The translations under genes and the position numbers were made by a program. 11,307 bases of DNA from Deltaproteobacteria bacterium (GTDB lineage: Bacteria; Desulfobacterota_B; Binatia; Binatales; Binataceae). The notes below the pieces were generated by a model that was given only the letters and a program-made list of their open reading frames with translations, had not been told where the DNA came from and made no database searches. The stretch lies in contig JAKAVX010000042.1 of NCBI GenBank assembly GCA_021827465.1, positions 1 through 11,307 on the forward strand. The letters run 5' to 3'. Shown here piece by piece: positions 1-11,307 of this stretch. How positions within the stretch are numbered: the first letter of the stretch is position 1; each line of letters begins with the position of its first letter.

Positions 1-25
1 CGGGCCGCGTTCGCCCCGTGTCCGT

Positions 26-280
26 TCAGATCTTCGGTTCCGGGTCGCCCATGAGGTCGAGCGGGAATCGCACAAAGGTCTCGCTCATGCAGCACTTGCA
101 GACGAAAAAGAATGTTTCCGGTTCGCCCGGCGGCCGGGTCAAATCGCTTACATTGGAGCCGCAGACCGGACAGTGCATCTCGGCTGCCTCGCAGGCGAGT
201 ATTCGGATGTCCTCGCCGTCGCCGGGCGTTGCTTCCGGGGTTTCCAGCAGCTCCTGGTCCGATTCATTTTTCGTCCGCAT
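26..280 (-). CDS. Small zinc-ribbon protein of unknown function
   Basis: I do not recognise a named family. The 84-residue product has an acidic, probably disordered N-terminal third. It then has a CPVC knuckle (Cys37, Cys40), a 20-residue linker and a CKCC cluster (Cys61, Cys63, Cys64), which is the layout of a CX2C...CX2C zinc ribbon. An extra Cys30 lies just before it. No signal peptide or membrane segment is visible, so it is probably cytoplasmic. The frame is open upstream to an ATG at 319, but I chose the ATG at 280 because AAGGAG lies 5 nt ahead of it and the extra 13 residues look like leader. It lies 63 nt downstream of gyrA on the same strand and could be read from the gyrBA transcript. 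Zinc ribbons of this size often bind nucleic acid or a protein partner, but nothing here shows which. The coding call is fairly safe; the function is unknown. Confidence 0.72.
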   Translation of the reverse strand: MRTKNESDQELLETPEATPGDGEDIRILACEAAEMHCPVCGSNVSDLTRPPGEPETFFFVCKCCMSETFVRFPLDLMGDPEPKI

Positions 281-285
281 CAATT

Positions 286-291
286 CTCCTT
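286..291 (-). promoter_or_regulatory. Shine-Dalgarno of the zinc-ribbon gene
   Basis: On the minus strand AAGGAG ends 5 nt before the ATG at 280. It is the strongest ribosome binding site among the minus-strand genes and decides the start in favour of 280 over 319. The surrounding gyrA to zinc-ribbon gap (281-343) also holds the 10-bp palindrome CCGTGCACGG at 332-341 just after the gyrA stop. No U-run follows, so it is not a clear terminator. Confidence 0.7.
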
Positions 292-343
292 GTAAAGCCC
301 CCGACTCCCTCGTGTCCACCGGTCGCCGATGCCGTGCACGGGG

Positions 344-2899
<2,556 letters not shown>

Positions 2900-3013
2900 T
2901 TACTGACTATCTCTGCTTGGCGATTTCGTCGGTCTTCTTCCGATGAGCCGCTCTGCTTGGGACATGGAGAGAACCGGCCGGCGTGAGATCGCAGGCTTTG
3001 CCGCGGCCGCCAT
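2900..3013 (-). other. gyrB-gyrA intergenic spacer with a 10-bp direct repeat
   Basis: This is 114 nt of non-coding sequence between the gyrB stop and the gyrA start. The 10-mer CTCTGCTTGG (plus-strand reading) occurs at 2911-2920 and again at 2951-2960, exactly 40 bp apart, close to four helical turns. I see no convincing intrinsic terminator and no clear -35/-10 pair, so gyrA is probably read through from gyrB. The gyrA ribosome binding site is weak; the best purine run is AGAGA, about 11 nt upstream. Confidence 0.45.
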
Positions 3014-5508
<2,495 letters not shown>

Positions 5509-5781
5509 GCAGACCCTAGGCAACATTTTGGTCACGATAAAACAATATTTCTTTCATCCGATTGACAAAGAAAAAGGGCCGAATTTGCTGGCAAAAACTC
5601 GCCGTCAGCCGGTCCCGTTGAAAGGGGTCGCGGTTTAGCAAAAACGAGGATAAAACAGAACGCTATTTTAGACTATTTACGAGTGAACAGTCAGTGCTCG
5701 TTCCGGGCGCGTCACAGAGCCTCAGAGCTCCCTCTTTCGCGCCCAGGAACGCGATAGCGTGCCGGTCCGGATCAGTGCTCA

Positions 5782-5809
5782 GCCGCGCGCCCGCCCTCGG
5801 TCGCGCGGC
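5782..5809 (-). terminator. GC-rich stem-loop after dsbD, terminator-like
   Basis: GCCGCGCG (5782-5789) and CGCGCGGC (5802-5809) form a perfect 8-bp stem with a 12-nt loop, beginning 8 nt past the dsbD stop codon. No T-run follows on the minus strand, so it lacks the hallmark of a standard intrinsic terminator. It may act as a weak or Rho-assisted terminator or protect the 3' end. In sequence this GC-rich, an 8-bp match by chance is possible. Confidence 0.35.
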
Positions 5810-5817
5810 GTCGCGGC

Positions 5818-7683
5818 TCAGTCGACCCCGCGCAGGTCCGCCAGCATCTGCGCCGGCCCCACATAACCCACGGTCTGCTTGCGGATATGCCCGCGCGAAT
5901 CGATCAGGACCACGGTCGGGACGCCCATGACATTGAATTGCGAGATAATTTTTTTGTTGCGATCATTCTGCGCGGTGAGGTCGGCGCGCACCCGCACGAA
6001 TCGCGAGGCAGCCTTAATCACCGCGGGATCCTGAAACGTCGTGCTCTCCATTTCGTGGCACGGGATACACCAGTCGGCGCTGAAATCCAGCAGCACCGGC
6101 CGATGCCGCTCCGTCGCCGTCGCGAGCGCCCGCTCGGTATATGCCTCGAAGCTGAGATGGGGCGGACGGGCACGTGGAATCAAAAGGTAAACGAGAGCGG
6201 CCAGGGCCACGACGCCGAGCGCCGAGCGGATAACCAGAAACGGACGCCATTTCCTGCCTGCGCCCGTGATGAATCCCAGGTACACGCCCGCCGCCGCAGC
6301 GTAATAGGGCAGAGCGTGAAGCATCAGATGCCTCGGCACAACAGGGTCGAGGAAATAGATCGCAAGCCCGGTCAGGGCGAATCCGAAGAGTTGCTCTATC
6401 CACGCCAGCCATTCGCCCGAGCGCGGCAGTCGGCGGATACTTCCCGCCGCCATCGCAAGCCCGACATACGGCATCCCAAGCCCGACCGCGAGCGTGAAAA
6501 ACAGCGCGAAGCCGAAAAGCGGGTTCCCGCTGCGCTGCACCGTCAGCAGAAGCCCCAGCACGATCGGTCCGATACATGGCGCTGCCACCACACCCATCCC
6601 GACTCCCATCAGGAACGAACCCGCATAGCCCGGCCGCGCCGCTCCCGCCCATCGCGCCATCCACTGCGGCGCCTGGAGCGTGAAAAGCCCGAAGCTCGAG
6701 GCCGCCAGGAACAGCAACACCGTCGCGATTGCCGCGAGCAGGTAGGGATTCTGCAAGGCAGCGCCGAATAGTCCGCCCGAGAGCGCAACCACGACTCCGA
6801 CGCCCGAGAACATCGCGGCGATTCCAAGCACGTACAGGAGCGCCAGGATGAGAACCCGCCTCGAACCGCCGCCTTGGTTGCCGAAGTACGCGATCGTTAC
6901 GCCGATAAGCGGATAAACGCACGGCGTCAGATTAAGCGCGATTCCGCCGAGCAGGATTATCAGGAAGCCGAGCACGTAGCCGTGCCGTGCGAACGTCTCC
7001 TGCAGGTTTGCGCCGGGCATCGCGAGCGCCGCCGGCGCCGGAGCGCCCGGCACGGATACCGCCGCTCCGGCGGGCGCCGAACCAAGCGTTCGCAGGTCGA
7101 CGGTCCTGCTGACGGAAGTCGGTCTCAGGCACTGGCGATTGTCGCACGCCTGGTAATCGATCGTGATCGTGGCCGGCAAGTCGCCCGACGCCGCCAGACC
7201 GGTCGAAGCGACGAGCGGGATGCGGAAGACAGCCGTTCCGGTGAATACCGAAAGCTTCTGGCCGCCGGCGAATTCGAGCGCCTCGTCATGGGCCGGCGGA
7301 TATTGCACCACTCCCGCCGTGACATCGCCCGGCGTGCCCACGCCGAGCCGGGTCGGGATGTAGTACGAAGCCTTGGGACGGTTCGAGTTGATGTGCCATC
7401 CGGACAGGATTTGCGCGGTCACGTCCATGACCGTGTGTGTGCCCGCCCGAAGCGGCTTTTCGAGGGTAACAGAGGAGATTCCGACCACGCCGGCGGACGG
7501 CCGCGCGGCATCGGCGGCCTGAATCCACGCGCCGAGACCCGCGACGACGATCGCGAGGAAAACGGCCAGCGCCGTGACGGCAGGGCGCCGGCCCGAAGCG
7601 GTCTGATTTCGACGCGGGTGCGTCCTTTCGCAAGAGCCTGTCACGTGGTGATCGCAAGCACGTGGATGGGGCGACGGTTCCAC
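5818..7683 (-). CDS. dsbD: Thiol:disulfide interchange protein DsbD
   Basis: DsbD carries electrons from cytoplasmic thioredoxin across the inner membrane to periplasmic partners (DsbC, cytochrome c maturation thiol proteins). All three modules are present in the 621-residue protein. A hydrophobic signal segment lies at about 35-57. The periplasmic alpha-type domain (about 65-200) has the Cys180/Cys185 pair. The membrane core (about 233-502) has around eight hydrophobic segments with Cys255 in TPCVYP and Cys370 in APCIGP, the redox pair of the DsbD/CcdA family. The C-terminal thioredoxin domain (about 510-621) has WCIPC (Cys539, Cys542) and the cis-proline GVPT (587-590). All six redox cysteines are therefore kept. 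The start is a GTG without a clear Shine-Dalgarno, 15 nt after the ribBA-like stop; an in-frame GTG at codon 15 is an alternative. The 30-odd basic residues before the signal segment make the N-terminus uncertain. Probably co-transcribed with the gene before it. Confidence 0.95.
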   Translation of the reverse strand: MEPSPHPRACDHHVTGSCERTHPRRNQTASGRRPAVTALAVFLAIVVAGLGAWIQAADAARPSAGVVGISSVTLEKPLRAGTHTVMDVTAQILSGWHINSNRPKASYYIPTRLGVGTPGDVTAGVVQYPPAHDEALEFAGGQKLSVFTGTAVFRIPLVASTGLAASGDLPATITIDYQACDNRQCLRPTSVSRTVDLRTLGSAPAGAAVSVPGAPAPAALAMPGANLQETFARHGYVLGFLIILLGGIALNLTPCVYPLIGVTIAYFGNQGGGSRRVLILALLYVLGIAAMFSGVGVVVALSGGLFGAALQNPYLLAAIATVLLFLAASSFGLFTLQAPQWMARWAGAARPGYAGSFLMGVGMGVVAAPCIGPIVLGLLLTVQRSGNPLFGFALFFTLAVGLGMPYVGLAMAAGSIRRLPRSGEWLAWIEQLFGFALTGLAIYFLDPVVPRHLMLHALPYYAAAAGVYLGFITGAGRKWRPFLVIRSALGVVALAALVYLLIPRARPPHLSFEAYTERALATATERHRPVLLDFSADWCIPCHEMESTTFQDPAVIKAASRFVRVRADLTAQNDRNKKIISQFNVMGVPTVVLIDSRGHIRKQTVGYVGPAQMLADLRGVD

Positions 7684-7698
7684 GAGCGAATCGGGAGT

Positions 7699-8871
7699 CT
7701 ACTTGTTCTGGCTGGCCACTCCATCGGTCAACGGCAAGCTCCCCACGATTTCCAGACCGTAACCGGGAAGATTGGCAAGGCGCGGCGGGGTATCGGAAAG
7801 CACGGTCATCTTGCGCACGCCGAGATCGCGGATGATCTGCGCGCCAACGCCGTAGTCGCGGAATTCCGCGTCGGGCAGGTTGACCCGCGTGGTCGGCCGG
7901 CGTCCGGCCTTCGGCGACGCTCCGTCGAGTTCGGCAGCGATCGTATTGGCCTCGCGCTTGACGTAAAGGAAAACGCCCTCGCCGGCGGCGGCAATCTTCT
8001 CGAGCGCCGCATGCAGCAGCTTGCGCGTATTTCGCGCGGAGTAGCAGAACACGTCGCCCGGCAGGTACTCGCGATGGGCTCGGACCAGGATCGGCTTTGC
8101 CGGATCGACGTTGCCCATCACCAGCGCGATATGCTCGGTGAAATCCACCAGGGTGCGGTACACGATCGCCCGGAATTCGCCGTAACTGGTCGGCAGCCGC
8201 GCCTCGGCGACCCGCTGCACCATCGTTTCATTGCGCAGCCGGTATTCGATTATGTCGGCGACCGTGATGATCTTGATCCCGTGGATGCGCGCAAACTCGA
8301 TAAGGTCGTCGCGCCGCGCCATCGTGCCGTCTTCGCGCAGAATCTCGCAGATGACGCCAGCCGGCTTCAGCCCGGCAAGCCGCGCGAGGTCGACCGCGCC
8401 CTCGGTCTGGCCGGTCCTGACTAGCACGCCCCCGTCGCGCGCGCGAAGCGGATAGACATAGCCGGGCGTGATGAACTCCGAGGATCCCGCGTCTTCCCTG
8501 ACCGCGTGCAGAATCGTGGTGGCGCGGTCCTGGGCCGAGATTCCCGACCCCCGGCATCGTTTGGCGGTTATCGACGCGGTGAAAGCGGTGCCGAGCGGCG
8601 CCTGGTTGTCGCCGACCATCATGCCGAGCCCGAGTCGGTCGATTCGCTCCGCCGCCATCGGCAGGCAAATCAACCCGCGCCCGTACTTGCTCATGAAGTT
8701 GACCGCCTCGGGCGTGACCTTTTCGGCGGCCATGCAGAGATCGCCCTCGTTTTCGCGCTGCTCATCGTCCATCAGGATGAACATGTGACCACGGCGCGTT
8801 TCCTCGAGCGCTTCTTCGACCGAAATGAAAGGCGCCTTGGCCTGGGTGCGGGGGCTAATCTCTCCGAACAT
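7699..8871 (-). CDS. RibB-RibA-like fusion with degenerate GTP cyclohydrolase II half
   Basis: The 390 residues comprise a 3,4-dihydroxy-2-butanone-4-phosphate synthase (RibB) fold (about 15-212) joined to a GTP cyclohydrolase II (RibA) fold (about 217-385), both enzymes of riboflavin synthesis. The RibB half keeps the RENEGD motif (39-44), ISAQDRATTI (111-120) and the GVICEI segment (172-177). It has Tyr138 in PGYVYPL and Gln155 in RTGQTEG, where E. coli RibB has His136 and His153 (numbering from memory). The RibA half has lost the zinc-binding cysteines: REYLPGD (267-273) stands for the usual SECLTGD, and SARNT for the RCDCG end. It also has KREANTIA (305-312) in place of RQEGRGIG. It retains RDYGVGAQIIRDLGV (338-352) and the GYGLEIV segment. 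GTP cyclohydrolase II activity is therefore unlikely; such hybrids have been called RibBX. Whether the RibB half is active is open. ATG at 8871 is preceded by GAAGG 8 nt upstream. Confidence 0.9.
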   Translation of the reverse strand: MFGEISPRTQAKAPFISVEEALEETRRGHMFILMDDEQRENEGDLCMAAEKVTPEAVNFMSKYGRGLICLPMAAERIDRLGLGMMVGDNQAPLGTAFTASITAKRCRGSGISAQDRATTILHAVREDAGSSEFITPGYVYPLRARDGGVLVRTGQTEGAVDLARLAGLKPAGVICEILREDGTMARRDDLIEFARIHGIKIITVADIIEYRLRNETMVQRVAEARLPTSYGEFRAIVYRTLVDFTEHIALVMGNVDPAKPILVRAHREYLPGDVFCYSARNTRKLLHAALEKIAAAGEGVFLYVKREANTIAAELDGASPKAGRRPTTRVNLPDAEFRDYGVGAQIIRDLGVRKMTVLSDTPPRLANLPGYGLEIVGSLPLTDGVASQNK

Positions 8872-8979
8872 CTCTGAGACCTTCAGTGCGGTAAATCAAA
8901 TTTCGACTTTTCCGAACCCTGATTCTAGCCTTCCCGGGTGCCCTGGGTGAACCCCGTCGAAGGCGGCTCGTTTGAGCCT
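8872..8979 (-). promoter_or_regulatory. Leader of the RibBA-like gene with weak promoter candidate
   Basis: This is 108 nt between the hydroxylase stop and the RibBA-like start. On the minus strand TTCACC (8946-8951, 4/6 match to TTGACA), an 18-nt spacer and TAGAAT (8922-8927, 5/6 match to TATAAT) form a possible promoter. GAAGG at 8880-8884 is the ribosome binding site. GAAGGC (8959-8964) and GCCTTC (8976-8981) form a 6-bp inverted repeat at the hydroxylase stop codon, with no T-run after it. There is no room here for a full FMN riboswitch, and its conserved segments are not visible. Confidence 0.3.
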
Positions 8980-9819
8980 TCAGGTCGTTTCCTCGTGACC
9001 GATCGGATAGTCGCCCACCCCGCCGCGAAGCGGCTGCCACAGCATCCGGTCCAGCCTTAGCTCGACCGGTTCGCGAAACTGGCCGAGTCCGATCGTCATC
9101 GCTTTATGCCCGGCGCGCGGCTGCGCTCGATAGGTGCCGAAAAGCCGGTCCCACCACGGAAGGTTGAAGCCGAAATTGCTGTTGGTCTCCGGCGCCAGCA
9201 TCGAGTGATGCACCCGATGCATGTCCGGCGTCACGACCAGCAGCCGGAGCAGCCGATCCACGCGCTCGGGGATATGCACGTTGGCGTGATTGAACATCGA
9301 GGTCGTGTTGAGCGCCACCTCGAACGCTACCACGCCCGCCACCGGCGGACCCAACGCCGCGACGGCGCCGAGCTTGATACCCAGCGAAAGCAGGATCTCC
9401 ACCGGATGGAACCGGATTCCCGTAGTCACGTCGAAATCGAGGTCGGCGTGATGCATCCGATGGACGCGCCATAGCAGCGGCACCGCATGGAACATCACGT
9501 GCTGGAGATAGATCACCATGTCGAGCGCGACCACCGTCAGCACGACCGCGACCGTCCATCGGATACCGAGCGCGTTCATCAGGCCCCATCCCCGCGCCGA
9601 GGCGAGCATCGCAAGGCCGACCGGGGTTATGGAAATCAGGTAGAACTCGACGAGCGGGTTTATCGCGGCGACTCCGAGGTTGCTCGGCCATCGGGTGGTC
9701 CGCGGAAACGATCGCCGCCGCCGCGGCATCGCCGACTCCCACAGCGCCATCGCGGCAAACACCGCGAGGAACGCCGCAAACCGTATCGTCTTCTGCGCGA
9801 GCATCATCGACGCCGACAT
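8980..9819 (-). CDS. Fatty acid hydroxylase / sterol desaturase family membrane protein
   Basis: This is a member of the integral-membrane di-iron oxygenase superfamily (PF04116 type), which hydroxylates or desaturates lipids, sterols or carotenoids. The 279-residue protein has hydrophobic segments at about 11-29, 48-73, 87-106 and 143-170. It carries the expected histidine boxes: HVMFH (107-111), HRMHH (120-124), HANVH (178-182) and HRVHH (201-205). Conserved RFHPVE lies at 136-141 and PWWDRLFGTY at 221-230. It is complete, and a TAG in frame two codons upstream fixes the ATG at 9819 as the earliest start. No good Shine-Dalgarno is seen. It diverges from the amidohydrolase across 120 bp. The substrate cannot be read from sequence; neighbours give no sterol, hopanoid or carotenoid pathway genes. 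Confidence 0.92.
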   Translation of the reverse strand: MSASMMLAQKTIRFAAFLAVFAAMALWESAMPRRRRSFPRTTRWPSNLGVAAINPLVEFYLISITPVGLAMLASARGWGLMNALGIRWTVAVVLTVVALDMVIYLQHVMFHAVPLLWRVHRMHHADLDFDVTTGIRFHPVEILLSLGIKLGAVAALGPPVAGVVAFEVALNTTSMFNHANVHIPERVDRLLRLLVVTPDMHRVHHSMLAPETNSNFGFNLPWWDRLFGTYRAQPRAGHKAMTIGLGQFREPVELRLDRMLWQPLRGGVGDYPIGHEETT

Positions 9820-9865
9820 ATTCTAGCGCATTCGCGCGCCGCTCCATCCTGCCCGCCGCGCGCCG

Positions 9866-9931
9866 TTGACGGACGGCGGCGGACTTGGCTAAACGGAGAC
9901 TTGAACGACCGTTTAACAGACCGTGAGGAGG
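9866..9931 (+). promoter_or_regulatory. Amidohydrolase promoter candidate, inverted repeat and Shine-Dalgarno
   Basis: TTGACG (9866-9871, 5/6 match to the -35 consensus) stands 17 nt before CTAAAC (9889-9894, a poor -10). A perfect 7-bp inverted repeat follows: TAAACGG (9890-9896), 12 nt, CCGTTTA (9909-9915). Its left arm overlaps the -10 candidate, so it could be an operator or a leader hairpin. GACCGT is also directly repeated at 9907-9912 and 9919-9924. AGGAGG at 9926-9931 lies 8 nt ahead of the ATG and is a strong ribosome binding site. The rest of the divergent 120-bp gap (9820-9939) is GC-rich with no other feature I can support. Confidence 0.4.
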
Positions 9932-9939
9932 CTCGCCGC

Positions 9940-11073
9940 ATGCCTCAGAAGGAAATCGTCGTTGACGCCGACGGTCATATCCTAGAACCGCCCGACCTCT
10001 GGGAAAAATACCTGGAAGACAAGTACCGCCCGCGTGCAATCAAGGTCGTCAAAAACGAGCAGGGTCTCGAATGCCTTCAGTACGACGGCCGTCTGTCCGA
10101 GCGCGCGTACCCGGGCTTTCTGAGTTCGCTCGGCGCGATGGGTCGCGAGCAGGACGCGCTTCGTCCCGACCCTGAGCGCACCTACGTGGGATGCGCCCCG
10201 TTCGGCTCGATGGATGCGCGGGAGCGAATCGAGCTCCTCGACCGCGAGCAACTCGACAAGGCGGTGCTCTATCCGACGCTCGGGATCCTGTGGGAGTCGG
10301 AGCTCGACGACATCGAGCTGTCGCAGGCCTATTGCCGAGCGTACAACCGATGGATCGCCGAGTTCTGCCGCCCGTACAGCGACCGGCTGATTCCGATCGC
10401 GCATCTTTCGCTCGGCGATCCGGAGGCGGCCGCGGTCGAACTTGAGCGCGCGGTCAAGGACGGATGCAGTGGCGTGTTTGTCGCGCCGTTCACCATCACC
10501 CACAAGCCGCACGGCCATCCCGACCACGATCCGGTCTTCGCCCGCGCCGAGGAACTCGGCGTTCCGCTCGCGCTCCATCCCACGTTCGAGCCGCGCGGAA
10601 TCGCGCGCGGGCGTTTTCAAGGGATGGAACGGATGCCGCTGCTCGGCGTGATGGCGTCGCATATCCTCCAGCAACCGCTCACGACCTTTTTCCAGTACGG
10701 CACGTTCGACCGTTTTCCCGCGCTTCGGCTGATCGTTCTCGAATCCGGCTCGTCGTGGCTGGGCTTCTGGATGGATCGGATGGACGAGGTGTACGAATCG
10801 CCCTTCGGCGAGACTATCCAGCTCAAGCGCAAACCGAGCGAGTACGTGCGCGAGCAGGTGTGGATTTCCGGCGATCCCGACGAGCAGGCCACGGCCTACG
10901 TTGCCGATTACGTCGGAGCCGACCGGTTTTTCTGGGCGAGCGACTATCCGCATCCCGACCATCCGGGCCGCTACCTCGAAACGCTCCAGCGGATGATCGC
11001 GCCGATGTCGCCCGAGGCGCGCCGCGGCGTTCTCGGCGAGAACGTGATGCGCTGTTACAAACTCCAGGGTTAA
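9940..11073 (+). CDS. Amidohydrolase family 2 protein (PF04909 type)
   Basis: This 377-residue TIM-barrel metal-dependent hydrolase or decarboxylase belongs to the amidohydrolase-2 group that includes ACMSD. Visible ligands and landmarks are the N-terminal DADGHILEPPDLW strand (Asp9, Asp11, His13 stand for the usual HxH or ExH), His213 in ALHPTFEP, His241, Glu268 in LESGSSWL, and Asp335 in WASDYPHPDHPG. There is no signal peptide, so it is cytoplasmic. The frame stays open far upstream to 9487, but that part is antisense to the hydroxylase gene; the ATG at 9940 has AGGAGG 8 nt ahead and starts right at the conserved strand. The stop is 3 nt before a paralogous gene, so the two form an operon. 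Members of this group are often expanded in soil bacteria, and few have known substrates. I would not assign a reaction. Confidence 0.93.
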   Translation: MPQKEIVVDADGHILEPPDLWEKYLEDKYRPRAIKVVKNEQGLECLQYDGRLSERAYPGFLSSLGAMGREQDALRPDPERTYVGCAPFGSMDARERIELLDREQLDKAVLYPTLGILWESELDDIELSQAYCRAYNRWIAEFCRPYSDRLIPIAHLSLGDPEAAAVELERAVKDGCSGVFVAPFTITHKPHGHPDHDPVFARAEELGVPLALHPTFEPRGIARGRFQGMERMPLLGVMASHILQQPLTTFFQYGTFDRFPALRLIVLESGSSWLGFWMDRMDEVYESPFGETIQLKRKPSEYVREQVWISGDPDEQATAYVADYVGADRFFWASDYPHPDHPGRYLETLQRMIAPMSPEARRGVLGENVMRCYKLQG

Positions 11074-11076
11074 ACC

Positions 11077-11307
11077 ATGGCCGCGAATCCGATTGTCATC
11101 GACGCCGACGGGCATATCCTCGAACCGCCCGATCTGTGGGAAACCTATCTCGAAGAAAAATACCGGCCGCGCGCGATCCGGATTAAGCGCGACGAGCGCG
11201 GGCTGGAGTATCTCGAATACGACGGCAAACCCGCCGAACGGATGCGCCACGGCGTGCTGCATACTCTCGGCGCGATGGGCCGGCGTATCTCCGAGATGAA
11301 GCCCTCC
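11077..11307 (+). CDS. Amidohydrolase family 2 protein, paralogue, truncated by window edge
   Basis: Only the first 77 codons are present; the frame is open to the end of the window. From residue 4 the sequence aligns without gaps to the preceding amidohydrolase. I count 45 identities in 73 positions (about 62%), including the metal-binding DADGHILEPPDLWE strand and the EKYRPRAI and LGAMGR segments. The ATG is 3 nt after the upstream TAA, so translation is probably coupled. AGGG lies about 7 nt before it, inside the end of the first gene. The tandem arrangement points to gene duplication. Whether the two have the same substrate or form a hetero-oligomer cannot be told from the visible part. 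Confidence 0.9.
   Translation, partial: MAANPIVIDADGHILEPPDLWETYLEEKYRPRAIRIKRDERGLEYLEYDGKPAERMRHGVLHTLGAMGRRISEMKPS

Noticed and set aside
332..341. Perfect 10-bp palindrome CCGTGCACGG after gyrA
   Set aside because: Too short and common in GC-rich DNA to call a site; no T-run follows to make a terminator.
5694..5930. 78-codon plus-strand frame in the gap before dsbD
   Set aside because: Ala/Pro/Arg-rich composition, no motif, and it runs into the dsbD 3' end on the opposite strand.
8872..8979. FMN riboswitch ahead of the RibBA-like gene
   Set aside because: The leader is 108 nt at most and lacks the conserved FMN-element segments.
9487..9939. Upstream extension of the amidohydrolase frame (151 extra codons)
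   Set aside because: It is antisense to the hydroxylase gene, is rich in Arg/His low-complexity sequence, and the strong Shine-Dalgarno and conserved N-terminal strand both support the ATG at 9940.
9982..11262. 426-codon minus-strand frame running across both amidohydrolase genes
   Set aside because: The two paralogues share codon usage, so the same antisense frame stays open through both; it has no domain and overlaps two well-supported genes entirely.

Overview
The window looks like chromosomal DNA from a GC-rich, free-living, Gram-negative-type bacterium. GyrB carries the long insertion between TOPRIM and the C-terminus that is usual in Proteobacteria and related phyla, and there is a periplasm-facing DsbD. 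The mix of a sterol-desaturase-type hydroxylase and tandem PF04909 amidohydrolases next to housekeeping genes recalls uncultured soil lineages once binned with Deltaproteobacteria (for example Binatota or Desulfobacterota relatives). That placement is a guess from gene content, not from a tree. I see no mobile element, CRISPR array, rRNA or tRNA gene.

Layout: reading leftward on the minus strand from about 9.8 kb are a fatty-acid-hydroxylase/sterol-desaturase family protein (8980-9819), a RibB-RibA-like fusion (7699-8871), full-length DsbD (5818-7683), a 389-bp non-coding stretch with an AT-rich part (5429-5817), gyrB (3014-5428), gyrA (344-2899) and a small zinc-ribbon protein (26-280). On the plus strand, diverging from the hydroxylase gene, are an amidohydrolase (9940-11073) and, 3 nt later, the start of a close paralogue (11077 to the window edge).

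Functional grouping: gyrB and gyrA encode the two halves of DNA gyrase and probably form one transcription unit, read from a promoter inside the AT-rich stretch. The zinc-ribbon gene follows gyrA at short distance with its own strong ribosome binding site. ribBA and dsbD are separated by 15 nt and are probably co-transcribed, although no functional link between them is obvious. The two amidohydrolases form a tight operon with a strong Shine-Dalgarno and an inverted repeat in the leader.

The points most worth a second look are: (1) a RibBA-like protein whose GTP cyclohydrolase II half has lost the zinc-cysteine motif and the QEGRGIG-type motif, and whose DHBP-synthase half has Tyr and Gln where two active-site histidines are expected; (2) non-canonical residues at the main quinolone-contact positions of both gyrase subunits (GyrA Met89, GyrB Gln428); (3) an inverted repeat that covers the spacer and both hexamers of the best candidate gyrB promoter; (4) the tandem amidohydrolase pair with its inverted-repeat leader. 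I did not find a clearly new multi-gene system.
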